Notes under the pieces: generated by a model
Database searches by the model: none
Seen by the model: only the letters and a program-made list of their open reading frames with translations
Told to the model about the DNA's origin: nothing
Made by a program: the position numbers and the translations under genes
NCBI GenBank assembly: GCA_963931055.1
Contig: OZ006987.1
Location: 2,441,121-2,505,120 of the forward strand
Origin: Coprenecus sp949297365
GTDB lineage: Bacteria > Bacteroidota > Bacteroidia > Bacteroidales > UBA932
Direction: 5' to 3'
Length of the DNA stretch: 64,000 bases
Shown here: positions 17,806-26,265 of the stretch, piece by piece
Position numbering within the stretch: position 1 is the stretch's first letter
Layout of the letters: every line of letters begins with the position of its first letter

Positions 17806-19782
17806 ATGAAAGATTACAGACACCTGACACAGGAAGAAACTGATATCCTGAAAAGCAACGGATGCTGGGCTGAGAACTGGAGCAACATCTATGTAGTGGA
17901 TGATTTTGTACCCGAATATATAATCCGGGTCAATTTCTACGGTATTGTCCGTCTGGGCTCGTTCGCAGCCGGAATGCCTCTTCCGGGCGGACTGTCTGTG
18001 CCCTGCGGTATTTATGACGCCACACTGTTCAATGTCTCGGTCGGGGACGGGGCCCTTATCACCAATGTCCACGGATATATAGCCAATTACGACATAGGGG
18101 CGCATACCTATATTGCCGATGTCGGGAAGATATACATGGAAGGAGTGTCCTCTTTCGGAAATGGAACTGAGATCAACGTCCTCAATGAGACGGGAGGAAG
18201 GTCTGTGACTGTTTATGACGGTATGTCGGCTCAGACCGCGTACTTCTCGGCTATGTACAGGCATCGTCCCGCTCTCACGGACAAATTGAGGGAGATGGCT
18301 CTGACATCCGCGGCCGGACAGAAGTCGGACAGAGGCCGCATAGGCTCCTATGTCAAAGTGGAGAATGTGGGAATGCTCCGGAACATGAGAATAGGGGACC
18401 ATGCCGTGATCCAAGGATGCCTGCGGCTTTTTGACGGAACAGTGGCCAGTACGAAGGAGGCTCCTGCGCTCATGGGCAGCGGTGTAGTCTGCACTGATTT
18501 CATCGTTCAGTCCGGTGCGGTCGTAGAGGATGGGGTACAGATATCCAGAACGTTTGTAGGACAGGGGGTTACACTGTCCCGTGGGTTCACCTGCTCCGAC
18601 TGTCTGTTTTTTGCCTGTTCGCACTGCGAGAACGGAGAGGCCGTGTCTGTATTTGCCGGACCGTTCACTGTCTCGCACCATAAGTCCACGCTGATGATAG
18701 GTGCCATGTTCTCGTTTATGAACGCCGGCTCTGCTACCAACTTCAGCAATCACATGTACAAACTGGGGCCCGTGCATCAGGGAGTCTTTGCCAGAGGCAC
18801 GAAATGCGGCTCGGGCTCTTATATGATGCTGCCGGTAAGAATCGGCCCTTTCACCACTGTGCTCGGGCATCATACCGCCCATGTGGATACGTCTCTTATG
18901 CCGTTCTCGTATATCGTGGAGTCCGACGGGGACTCTGTCCTGGTGCCGGGAGCCAATCTAAAAAGTGCCGGGCTTTTCAGGGACATGCTTAAATGGCCCG
19001 GGAGAGACCGTCGGAGTGTGTCGGACAGGCGCGACAGGATATCGTTTGACGTACTTTCTCCATATACGGCATCAGGTATGCTGGAGGGCAAGGCTTTGCT
19101 GGAGGAGATGAACACTAGAAAGCGTATTCTGGGAAAGTCAGTCTCATACGGCGGATGCACTATGTCCATCTCTTCTCTTGCTAGAGGTGCCGATAGGTAT
19201 GATACTGTACTTAAGTATTATATAGGAAAGAAGATAGTTGAAAGACTGAAAGACAGGAAGCTCAATACGGATGATATGCTGAGGGCGGCTCTGAGGCCTG
19301 AAAGCACTGTAGGAGAAGGCGGGTGGGTGGATATCGCCGGAATGCTGGCTCCGAAAGCCGAGATAGAACAGCTGCTGGATGCGGTGGAAAGCGGAGAACT
19401 GGGGGATTTCGGGTCGATAGAGCAGAGGCTGTCGGGTATTTTCTCCAATTACGAGTTGTATGAGTGGAAATGGGTATACGATCATATATACCGGGTGTAC
19501 GGCATACGTCCGGATACTATCGTGAGAAAGGATCTGGTATCGGTCCTGAGGCAATGGCAGTCCGTGGCCGGTATGCTGTTCTCCGAACTGGAAAATGATG
19601 CCGCAAAGGAATATTCGGGAGATGCCGCGACCGGCTTCGGTATAGACGGAGGGCAATCCGAGGCAGAGGGGGACTTTGTGTCCGTCCGGGGCACGCTGCC
19701 GGATGACGCACTGATCCTTACTCTCAGAAAGTCCGTAGAGGGATTCCGTCAGAAAGTGTCTGATATTGTGTCACTCCTTTAA
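17806..19782 (+). CDS. DUF4954 family protein (left-handed beta-helix)
   Basis: A 658-residue protein of the DUF4954 family, common in Bacteroidetes. The N-terminal two thirds has hexapeptide-type turns (VSVGDGALITNVHGYIANYDIGAHTYIADVG, then VVEDGVQISRTFVGQGVTLS) typical of left-handed beta-helix acyltransferase or nucleotidyltransferase folds. The C-terminal third is helical. No signal peptide is visible, so it is likely cytoplasmic. A sugar-nucleotide or acyl-transfer role is inferred from the fold only. It diverges from vanZ across the 45-bp repeat-bearing region, and its 3' end overlaps the convergent HAD gene by 12 bp. Confidence 0.75.
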   Translation: MKDYRHLTQEETDILKSNGCWAENWSNIYVVDDFVPEYIIRVNFYGIVRLGSFAAGMPLPGGLSVPCGIYDATLFNVSVGDGALITNVHGYIANYDIGAHTYIADVGKIYMEGVSSFGNGTEINVLNETGGRSVTVYDGMSAQTAYFSAMYRHRPALTDKLREMALTSAAGQKSDRGRIGSYVKVENVGMLRNMRIGDHAVIQGCLRLFDGTVASTKEAPALMGSGVVCTDFIVQSGAVVEDGVQISRTFVGQGVTLSRGFTCSDCLFFACSHCENGEAVSVFAGPFTVSHHKSTLMIGAMFSFMNAGSATNFSNHMYKLGPVHQGVFARGTKCGSGSYMMLPVRIGPFTTVLGHHTAHVDTSLMPFSYIVESDGDSVLVPGANLKSAGLFRDMLKWPGRDRRSVSDRRDRISFDVLSPYTASGMLEGKALLEEMNTRKRILGKSVSYGGCTMSISSLARGADRYDTVLKYYIGKKIVERLKDRKLNTDDMLRAALRPESTVGEGGWVDIAGMLAPKAEIEQLLDAVESGELGDFGSIEQRLSGIFSNYELYEWKWVYDHIYRVYGIRPDTIVRKDLVSVLRQWQSVAGMLFSELENDAAKEYSGDAATGFGIDGGQSEAEGDFVSVRGTLPDDALILTLRKSVEGFRQKVSDIVSLL

Positions 19783-20595
19783 GGACTCGACGGCAAGATC
19801 GGCTTTTATCTTGTCGATGATGGCCGTTACCACATTGTAGATGATCTTCCCCTTGGAATAGTCGGCGGGGCAGGCGAAGTGTACCCTCTGCTCGGTCAGC
19901 AGCCTTTCGGACTTGTCTTTCTCGTGTCCGTCGGGATTGTACACTGCTATGGAGTGGCCTCCGAATTCCTTGACCAGTCTCATGCACGGTATGTCCGTGG
20001 CTCCGTCTCCGAAATAGATCATCCTCGAGAACGGCACTGGCCGGTCTTTCTCCAGGACGAACCTGTTGACCAGAGTATGGTCCCTGATGCTCATCACGCC
20101 CTTGTTGATCTTGAACAGGAACTGTGTCTTTGCCGTGTAGTCCACTGCGACTCCAGGCCAGACCGCCTCCCCGTTCTCGTACAGGAAGGAGCAGGCGAAC
20201 ACTTTCTTGAACTCGTGGTATATCTCCGTGCCCTCGATCATTTCCGTAAGACCGGAGGAGTTGATGTAATGCTCCACCTCCAGTCCGCACTGACTGCCGT
20301 AGTCGTTGATGAGGCTGAACCATTCCTTCACTCCGGGATACAGCTTGACCATCGAGCCGAATTTCTGGAAATTCTCTCTGGTAAGATGTATTCCGGCCTT
20401 TTTGGCCTCGTCTGTCATGGTCTTCATGTAGCAGAGGATCTCGCTGGCATCGTTGTCGGTGGACATGCGGTTGCTTTTCTGCCAGAACAGGGCAGGGTCT
20501 TTGTCAAAAGCCTGCAACAGTCCGAATTCCTGCATATTCGCCGGAGACAAGGTCCCGTCAAAGTCGTATATCAAAGCTACTGTGGGTCGTTTCAT
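19771..20595 (-). CDS. HAD family hydrolase
   Basis: A 274-residue cytoplasmic haloacid-dehalogenase-type phosphatase. Motif I is YDFDGTLSP (nucleophile and acid Asp at residues 10 and 12). Motif II is near YINSSGLTEMI. The Lys of motif III lies in the NRFVLEKDRPVPFSRM region, and motif IV is YFGDGATDIPCM with the Mg-binding Asp pair. A cap insertion between motifs I and II is helical. The substrate cannot be read from sequence. It is a single minus-strand gene between two plus-strand units, and its last 12 bp overlap the end of DUF4954. Confidence 0.8.
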   Translation of the reverse strand: MKRPTVALIYDFDGTLSPANMQEFGLLQAFDKDPALFWQKSNRMSTDNDASEILCYMKTMTDEAKKAGIHLTRENFQKFGSMVKLYPGVKEWFSLINDYGSQCGLEVEHYINSSGLTEMIEGTEIYHEFKKVFACSFLYENGEAVWPGVAVDYTAKTQFLFKINKGVMSIRDHTLVNRFVLEKDRPVPFSRMIYFGDGATDIPCMRLVKEFGGHSIAVYNPDGHEKDKSERLLTEQRVHFACPADYSKGKIIYNVVTAIIDKIKADLAVESLKE

Positions 20596-20641
20596 GCATT
20601 TCTAATTTTCAGCCAAATTAGTAATTTTTTTCATTTTTCAG

Positions 20642-20649
20642 TAAGTTTG
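20642..20649 (+). promoter_or_regulatory. -7 box for the ECF sigma operon
   Basis: TAAGTTTG, an exact housekeeping -7 match 54 bp before the sigma ATG. Downstream, GCAAC (20661-20665) and CGTTA (20683-20687) are 17 bp apart and could be an ECF-type autoregulatory promoter. That second reading is weak. Confidence 0.35.
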
Positions 20650-20703
20650 TGCGATTTAGTGCAACAAAGCGATGCGGGAGTCCGTTATATAAATGAATAA
20701 AAG

Positions 20704-21222
20704 ATGGCACATCAGGAGATTATAAGATTCTACGAAAAGTACAGGCGAAAGCTTTACAATATTGCATTGAGGATTACAGGCGACAGTCTTGATGCTGAGG
20801 ATGTGGTGCAGGACACTGTCATCAAGTATCTTCGGTCTTCTACCGGCAAACTGGCGGATCAGCAGGTGGAGGTATGGCTGTGTAAGGCGTGTGTAAGGGC
20901 TTCAGTGGATATGTTAAGGGTGCGCAAGGCCTTGAAAATAAAGTTGGAAAGACTGGCGGAGGAGGATTCGGAAGAGGATTGCTCCCGGCAATGGGAGGAT
21001 ATGTTGATGCGCGATGAGTCCAGAGAGATGATAAGCCGCATCAGGAAAGTCATGCAGGGAATGCCGGACGGTTACAGAGTGGTGCTGTCATTGCTGCTGT
21101 TCGAGGGGTATGACTATGCGGAGGCGGCTCAGATTCTCCAGGTGGAGGAGAGCACAGTGCGTTCGCAGTACCTGCGCGGCAAACGTAAACTCCTGGGGTT
21201 AATAAATGATATGAAAGATTGA
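20704..21222 (+). CDS. ECF-type RNA polymerase sigma factor
   Basis: A 172-residue sigma-70 family factor with only regions 2 and 4. Region 2 is EKYRRKLYNIALRITGDSLDAEDVVQDTVIKYL, with the D-A-E-D-V-V-Q-D/E core that binds RNA polymerase and the -10 element. Region 4 is GYRVVLSLLLFEGYDYAEAAQILQVEESTVRSQYLRGKRKL, the helix-turn-helix for the -35 element. It heads a three-gene unit with a one-TM protein (1-bp gap) and a GIN-domain protein, an arrangement typical of an ECF factor with its membrane-anchored anti-sigma partner. Confidence 0.9.
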   Translation: MAHQEIIRFYEKYRRKLYNIALRITGDSLDAEDVVQDTVIKYLRSSTGKLADQQVEVWLCKACVRASVDMLRVRKALKIKLERLAEEDSEEDCSRQWEDMLMRDESREMISRIRKVMQGMPDGYRVVLSLLLFEGYDYAEAAQILQVEESTVRSQYLRGKRKLLGLINDMKD

Positions 21223-21223
21223 T

Positions 21224-21787
21224 ATGATGGATAACTTACAGCAATACTTTAAATCAAACAAGGCGTATATCCGGGACTCGGAGGAAAATCTTCCTTATGG
21301 GGATGAGTCGCGCTTTGAGGAAAGGTGGGAGGCTCTCAGCCGCGACAGGATTAGATTCCGTTCAGGGCTCAAGCGGCGTAAGAAGCCTCTTTGGAAGGTC
21401 GTGGCGTTTCCGGTGCTGGCTTCCCTGGCCCTGATATTCGGAGTCAGGTTCCTGATGCGCCCGATTATGACTCAACCAGAGCCGGTGCATACTGTGGCCT
21501 CGGATGCCGTTTCTCCCGGCAGTATCTACAGGGATTATTGCCGCAGTGTGGCCGACATCACAGTTGAACTTGCAGTGCTTACGGCTTATATGGATGAGGA
21601 GGATGCCGAGGAGGCGATGCGGACTCTCGATGAGATAGTCTATGAGCCGGTGCCGCTGATCGATCAATTGGAAGAGGTGGATGATGCGCGTCAGACAGAG
21701 ATACTGAGGGAGTATTCAGCCAGGCAGTTGAAGACTTTAGATGACTTTATGAATAACTTTAAGCAAACAATGAAAACGTCAAATTAA
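21224..21787 (+). CDS. single-span membrane protein, probable anti-sigma partner
   Basis: A 187-residue protein with a charged cytoplasmic N-terminus of about 60 residues, one membrane segment (VVAFPVLASLALIFGVRFLM, near residues 64-83) and a C-terminal periplasmic part rich in Glu and Asp. The topology and the one-base gap after the sigma gene suggest an anti-sigma factor. I see no zinc-binding HxxxCxxC motif, so it is not a classic ZAS protein. Adjacent start codons (ATGATG) occur at the 5' end. The function is inferred from position and topology only. Confidence 0.55.
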   Translation: MMDNLQQYFKSNKAYIRDSEENLPYGDESRFEERWEALSRDRIRFRSGLKRRKKPLWKVVAFPVLASLALIFGVRFLMRPIMTQPEPVHTVASDAVSPGSIYRDYCRSVADITVELAVLTAYMDEEDAEEAMRTLDEIVYEPVPLIDQLEEVDDARQTEILREYSARQLKTLDDFMNNFKQTMKTSN

Positions 21788-21796
21788 TAAATAGTT

Positions 21797-22660
21797 ATGA
21801 GAAAGATATTTTTACTTGTAGCGGTATTCGCGATGATGTTGCCGTCCATGATTTCGGCGGCTGGCAAGGACTCAGGCGAGGTGATTGCCAAGGAGTTCAT
21901 CTTGGAGGATTTTGACGGTCTGAAGGCCGGAAACCGTTTTGATGTGGAGCTTGAGCACTCATCCTGGTATTCTGTTACCGTAACTCTGCCTGCGGAGCTG
22001 GAGGCGTATCTTGATGTGAAGGTTGAGAACGGTAATCTGGTGCTTGGCCTGAACAATACTTCCCAGAAGATAATCAGTCTGTTTAAAGACAAGGACTGGA
22101 AGATAAAGGCAAAGGTGAGCTGTCCGGATGTGGAAAGAATCCATCTTTCAGGTGCTGCGAAGCTTACCATGCTGGATGAGTTCCGCGTTTCATCTCTGGA
22201 TATTAAGGTAAGCGGAGCCTCCAGCCTGGACCGTGCTCTCTTTAAAGGAGACGGAAATATCAGCCTGATTGCGTCCGGGGCCTCACATGCGGAGCTGGAA
22301 CTTTCGGGAAACTACTCTTCGGCAGAGATCAAGTGCAGCGGGGCATCCAACCTGTATGTCAGCGGCGGCAAGTACGACAGATGCTACATTGATGCTTCAG
22401 GAGCTTCGGATATGGAGATGGAAAATGTTGGTTTTGCAGATGTGAGTGTGGAGCTTTCAGGTGCCTCCAAGCTGCTTTTGAGCGGAAGCGCGGACTTCTT
22501 GAACGTAGATGCGGGCGGAGCCTCGTCGTGCAAGGCTGCATCGCTGGTTGCAGACAGGGCCAGGGTGGAGGCATCTGGAGCCTCCAGTGTGACAGTCAAC
22601 GCCAAGTCCATGGACTATACCGATATATCCCGGTCGTCCTCTTTCATAAACCGCAGATAA
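21797..22660 (+). CDS. exported GIN-domain (DUF2807) protein
   Basis: A 287-residue exported protein with signal peptide MRKIFLLVAVFAMMLPSMISAA. The body is a beta-helix of repeats about 21-25 residues apart, each marked by a SGAS or similar turn (LSGAAKL, VSGASSL, ASGASHA, CSGASNL, ASGASDM, LSGASKL, AGGASSC, ASGASSV). That is the signature of the head-GIN/DUF2807 putative autotransporter adhesin domain of Bacteroidetes. It is likely a cell-surface or periplasmic protein, perhaps the output of the upstream sigma/anti-sigma pair. It follows that pair by 9 bp and precedes the dipeptidase by 6 bp. Confidence 0.8.
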   Translation: MRKIFLLVAVFAMMLPSMISAAGKDSGEVIAKEFILEDFDGLKAGNRFDVELEHSSWYSVTVTLPAELEAYLDVKVENGNLVLGLNNTSQKIISLFKDKDWKIKAKVSCPDVERIHLSGAAKLTMLDEFRVSSLDIKVSGASSLDRALFKGDGNISLIASGASHAELELSGNYSSAEIKCSGASNLYVSGGKYDRCYIDASGASDMEMENVGFADVSVELSGASKLLLSGSADFLNVDAGGASSCKAASLVADRARVEASGASSVTVNAKSMDYTDISRSSSFINRR

Positions 22661-22666
22661 GAGAAG

Positions 22667-23785
22667 ATGTCCTGGATACATTCTGACAAGGATTTCGTGC
22701 TGGACTCGCACTGCGACACTCCCGGTATGCTCCTGGAGGGTATAGACTTGGGCAAAAGGCAGAAAAGAGGACATGTGGATTTCGTAAGGGCCAGGGAGGG
22801 AGACGTGGACGGGATGTTCTTCGCCATATATTCTCCCCCGGAGTTTACGGAGGAAGAGGCGGTGGCACATGCTGTGAGGCTGATTTCCAAGTGCTATGAT
22901 GCCGTGGACGGCAACAGTGATGTGGCTGCGTTCGCCTTCTCTCCGGAGCAGGCATTTGAGAATAAGCGGAAGGGGCTGATATCGGTTTTCCTCGGCATGG
23001 AGAATGGAACTCCGATACAGAACGATTTGGCATATCTGCATCTGTATCATCGTTTTGGCATACGTTATCTAACGCTTTGCCACAATAGGCACAATCAGAT
23101 CTGTGACTCATGTATGCCTATGGAGCCGGAGTGGGGAGGACTGTCTCCGTTCGGGAAGGAAGTCGTGGCGGAATGTAACCGCCTGGGTATTATGCTGGAC
23201 TGCTCCCATGCCTCTGATGAGACTTTCTATGACCTTATGAAGTATTCGTCCACACCGGTGATAGCATCCCATTCCTCATGCAGGGCCCTGTGCTCTCATC
23301 CCAGGAACATGTCGGATATCATGCTGCGCGATTTGGCGTCAGCCGGAGGAGTGGTACAGATAAACTTCTATCCCAAGTTCATCGACAGTGATTTCGCTGA
23401 TGAGAAGTTTCTCAGACTCAGTGAGGAAGGGGAAAAATGGCAGGAACTTTACCGTTCGGACCTATACAATGAGGTATACCGCGACAACTATTTCCGGATA
23501 ATGGATGAACTGGCTGTCTACCCGGCTCCTTCCGTAAAGCGGGTGGCGGACCATATTGACCACGCCGTGGAAAAAGCCGGGGCTGAGCATGTCGGCCTGG
23601 GATCAGACTTTGACGGCATAGAGATAGCGCCGGAAGGACTCCGGGATATCTCCATGTACGGCAACATAGCCGTGGAGCTGCGGGAACGCGGTTACCGTGA
23701 GCAGGACATAAGAGGTATAATGGGTGGTAACTTACTGAGAGTCATGCACGAAGCACTTCGCAAAGCACAGACCTCAGCAGATTGA
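22667..23785 (+). CDS. membrane dipeptidase-type metallopeptidase (peptidase M19)
   Basis: A 372-residue zinc-dependent dipeptidase of the renal-dipeptidase family. The first metal site is LDSHCDTPG (H15, D17). The conserved Glu and two His sites fall in FLGMENG, LDCSHASDETF and PVIASHSSCRALC, and the final Asp is in VGLGSDFDGIE. No signal peptide is visible, so it is probably cytoplasmic, hydrolysing dipeptides. That would suit an amino-acid-fermenting organism. It is the last gene of the sigma-factor unit and overlaps the convergent cinA gene by 44 bp at the 3' end. Confidence 0.88.
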   Translation: MSWIHSDKDFVLDSHCDTPGMLLEGIDLGKRQKRGHVDFVRAREGDVDGMFFAIYSPPEFTEEEAVAHAVRLISKCYDAVDGNSDVAAFAFSPEQAFENKRKGLISVFLGMENGTPIQNDLAYLHLYHRFGIRYLTLCHNRHNQICDSCMPMEPEWGGLSPFGKEVVAECNRLGIMLDCSHASDETFYDLMKYSSTPVIASHSSCRALCSHPRNMSDIMLRDLASAGGVVQINFYPKFIDSDFADEKFLRLSEEGEKWQELYRSDLYNEVYRDNYFRIMDELAVYPAPSVKRVADHIDHAVEKAGAEHVGLGSDFDGIEIAPEGLRDISMYGNIAVELRERGYREQDIRGIMGGNLLRVMHEALRKAQTSAD

Positions 23786-25037
23786 GGGCACTGCCGGCAA
23801 AGCGCTGGATATTGGTGCTTCTGTCGTTGTTGAATCTGAACATCCGGGACAGGACTGCGGTCTTGCCCGGATGTTCTGCATCCGGATACGCCACTGCTAC
23901 CCATACAGTTCCTACCGGCTTGTCCTCGCTGCCTCCATCCGGTCCCGCAATGCCGGTGGTGGATACCGCGAAGTCCGTATTGAGAGCTTTGCAGACTCCC
24001 AAAGCCATGGCTTCTGCACATTCGCTGCTTACGGCTCCATGCTCAGCAATAGTTTCGATGGGTACGTTTAATATATTTTCTTTCACGGAGTTGTCGTATG
24101 AAGTGACTGATCCGTAGAAGTATTTGGAAGCACCTGGCATAGCGGTGAAAAGGGAGGCCAGGAAACCGCCGGTACAAGACTCGGCCACCGACAGGGTCCT
24201 GCCGTTCTGAACCAGTTTCCGGGCTATTACTGACTGCAGGGTATCGTCGCCCTCGCCGTAGACAGCATCTCCGATTATGGGCATGACCTTCGCGAACTCC
24301 CGGTCTATGCGTTTTATCTCCTCGTCTCTGTCGCCTCCGTATATGGACAGTCTCAGTCTGACTCCGGTAAGAGGGTTGGGCAGGTAAGCCAGATGCATAT
24401 CCGCAGGCAGAGCATCCTCCCAGGGTCCTATCATCTTTGCCAAAGAAGACTCAGCTATCCCGTAAGTGGTTATGGTCTTGTGATATATGCTGTCAAGTGC
24501 AAAGTGGCTGCGGATATCCGCCATGACATCCGGCAGCAGTCCGATGGCCTCGTAAGGCACTCCCGGCAGGGAATACAGTACGGGACAGTGGGCGAAAGCA
24601 GTGGACGGGAAGCGGAATATCATACCGGGGGCCGTACCTTTCCGATTGAGCATCACCTCGCAGGTGTCAGGCACGACAGCCTGGGCCCGGTTGATGTCAG
24701 ACATCTCTATGCCCCTGTGCGCCAAGATCCTCTCGATTATCTGCATCTGACCCTCGTGGAATGTGTCGCCACAGCTTCCCGAGAGTTCTGCCAAAGCCTT
24801 CTTTGTGATATCGTCTTTTGTAGGGCCTAGTCCGCCTGTAATTATTACTATATCAAAATTATGCAGTAATGACTTAATGCTTTGCTTTATGTCGGTTCCG
24901 TCGTCGGATATCGATACCATCCGGCATACCTTGACACCTATCTTATTGAGCTCTACAGCTATTGCCGAGGAATTGGTGTCTACTATCTGGCCGATGAGGA
25001 TCTCATCACCGACAGTACAGATGGCGGCTGTCTTCAT
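23742..25037 (-). CDS. cinA: CinA family protein (NMN deamidase / pyrophosphatase-like)
   Basis: A 431-residue two-domain protein. The N-terminal molybdopterin-binding-like domain (AICTVGDEILIGQIVDTNSS, then VIITGGLGPTKDDITKKALAEL) has ADP-ribose or FAD pyrophosphatase activity in some homologs. The C-terminal CinA domain (SVAESCTGGFLASLFTAMPGASKYFYGSVTSYDN and STTGIAGPDGGSEDKPVGTVWVA) is the PncC nicotinamide-mononucleotide deamidase. It thus belongs to NAD repair and salvage, with pncB and the nicotinamidase also in this window. It is co-directional with pyrD, which ends 9 bp upstream of its start. Full length. Confidence 0.92.
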   Translation of the reverse strand: MKTAAICTVGDEILIGQIVDTNSSAIAVELNKIGVKVCRMVSISDDGTDIKQSIKSLLHNFDIVIITGGLGPTKDDITKKALAELSGSCGDTFHEGQMQIIERILAHRGIEMSDINRAQAVVPDTCEVMLNRKGTAPGMIFRFPSTAFAHCPVLYSLPGVPYEAIGLLPDVMADIRSHFALDSIYHKTITTYGIAESSLAKMIGPWEDALPADMHLAYLPNPLTGVRLRLSIYGGDRDEEIKRIDREFAKVMPIIGDAVYGEGDDTLQSVIARKLVQNGRTLSVAESCTGGFLASLFTAMPGASKYFYGSVTSYDNSVKENILNVPIETIAEHGAVSSECAEAMALGVCKALNTDFAVSTTGIAGPDGGSEDKPVGTVWVAVAYPDAEHPGKTAVLSRMFRFNNDRSTNIQRFAGSALNLLRSVLCEVLRA

Positions 25038-25046
25038 ATTGCAGGT

Positions 25047-26090
25047 CTATTTATGTGATTGTGATTTAAGATATTTCAGAATCTTTCGGACGGCCCCAGG
25101 TCCGTTGTAGACAAAACCGGTATATATCTGTATCAGAGAGGCTCCTGCGTCCAGCATCTCCTTGGCCTGTTCCGGACTCATAATACCGCCTACACCGATG
25201 ATCGGCAGTATTCCGCCGGTCTTGTCGTGAATGTGTCTGACCATCGCCAGGCTGCGTTCATACAGCGGCTGGCCGCTGAGCCCTCCGTTGCCTATGGCCT
25301 GTACTTTTTCCGGGTCGGACACGAGGCCTTCTCTGGAATTGGTAGTGTTTGTGGCTATGATACCGTCCAGCCCGGATGTAAGCGCCAGCTCCACTATACG
25401 GTCCACGTGGTCGTATGGTATGTCGGGGGATATTTTGAGCAGGATAGGGCGGTAATCATCATAGTATCTTCTGAGGGTTAGCAGGCGGTCCACTATATCA
25501 GCCAGATAGCCTACGTCCTGCAGTACGGTGAGATCCTTGACATTCGGGCACGAGACATTGACAGTAAAGTAGTCCACATAGTCGTACAGCAGCGAGAACG
25601 CCCTCTCGTAATCCTTGTAGGCCTCCTCATTGGGAGTAACGGATGCCTTTGCTATATTGCCTCCTATTATAACGTTGGGCCTGTGTTTCTGCAGTTGGGA
25701 TACGGCGTATTTTACGCCTTTATTGTTGATACCCATCCTGTTGATGATGGCTCTGTCTTCGACCAGGCGGAACAGCCTGGGCTTGGGGTTGCCTGGCTGG
25801 GCCTCAGGAGTCAGGGAACCGATCTCCACGAAACTGAATCCGAAATTGCCCATGTCGTTATAGAACTCTCCGTTCTTGTCCAGGCCGGCTGCAAGGCCTA
25901 CAGGATTCCTGAAAGTGAGCCCGAATACGTCCCTTTTGAGCTCTCCTTCTTTGTCGCGCACTCTGAAAATGGCGCGTATTATGTTCTGGGACAGAGGTAT
26001 ATAATGTAGAAAATGCAGTATTCTGAATGTGATGGCGTGCGCTGTTTCCGCAGAGAAAGAGAAAAGTATACGTCGTATTAACCTGTACAT
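25047..26090 (-). CDS. pyrD: dihydroorotate dehydrogenase (quinone), class 2
   Basis: A 347-residue membrane-associated FMN enzyme of pyrimidine synthesis that oxidises dihydroorotate to orotate. The class 2 N-terminal helix (MYRLIRRILFSFSAETAHAITFRIL) places the start at 26090, not at an in-frame codon 54 bp upstream. FGLTFRNPVGLAAGLDKNGE and GFSFVEIGSLTPEAQPGNPKPRLFR are signature segments. The active-site Ser of class 2 enzymes lies in TVNVSCPN. IIGVGGI and YTGFVYNGPG bind FMN phosphate. Expression is probably from the repeat-borne promoter at 26114-26145. cinA lies downstream. Confidence 0.95.
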   Translation of the reverse strand: MYRLIRRILFSFSAETAHAITFRILHFLHYIPLSQNIIRAIFRVRDKEGELKRDVFGLTFRNPVGLAAGLDKNGEFYNDMGNFGFSFVEIGSLTPEAQPGNPKPRLFRLVEDRAIINRMGINNKGVKYAVSQLQKHRPNVIIGGNIAKASVTPNEEAYKDYERAFSLLYDYVDYFTVNVSCPNVKDLTVLQDVGYLADIVDRLLTLRRYYDDYRPILLKISPDIPYDHVDRIVELALTSGLDGIIATNTTNSREGLVSDPEKVQAIGNGGLSGQPLYERSLAMVRHIHDKTGGILPIIGVGGIMSPEQAKEMLDAGASLIQIYTGFVYNGPGAVRKILKYLKSQSHK

Positions 26091-26112
26091 AGTATCTGCT
26101 GTTGAATCAATG

Positions 26113-26190
26113 GCAAATATACGCAGAAGCCGAGTGCAATGCAAATGAATTTATTCATTTTGCACTGCCGAGGCGCAACAGTATATGCGG
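26113..26190 (-). repeat. repeated promoter-bearing element, copy 2, as an inverted-repeat unit (pyrD promoter)
   Basis: The left arm (26113-26146) matches the vanZ promoter repeat. On the minus strand it has TTTG (26142-26145), a 20-bp spacer, TATATTTG (26114-26121), giving a leader of about 20 nt for pyrD. The arm is followed by the hairpin AAATGAAT/ATTCATTT and a right arm containing CCGAGGCGCAACAGTATATGCGG. The whole unit is duplicated downstream at 26198-26264. Confidence 0.65.
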
Positions 26191-26197
26191 AGCAGCC

Positions 26198-26264
26198 GAA
26201 TATACGCAGAAGCCGAGAGGAGAGCAAATTTATTTGCTCAACCGAGGCGTGAACAGTATATGCG
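26198..26264 (-). repeat. repeated element, copy 3, adjoining inverted-repeat unit
   Basis: A left arm (26198-26229) like copies 1 and 2 but with a degenerate -7 box (TATATTCG), then the perfect hairpin GAGCAAA-TTTA-TTTGCTC shape at 26223-26240, then a right arm CCGAGGCGTGAACAGTATATGCG. Together with copy 2 it fills the pyrD-XRE gap. Confidence 0.6.
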
Positions 26265-26265
26265 T

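Noticed and set aside
17761..18882. N-terminal extension of the VanZ frame
   Set aside because: The extension is antisense to DUF4954; VanZ homology begins at the ATG at 17760.
26113..26264. CRISPR array
   Set aside because: Repeats are long inverted-repeat units with promoter sequence, only two in a row, without regular unique spacers. No CRISPR array is seen elsewhere in the window.
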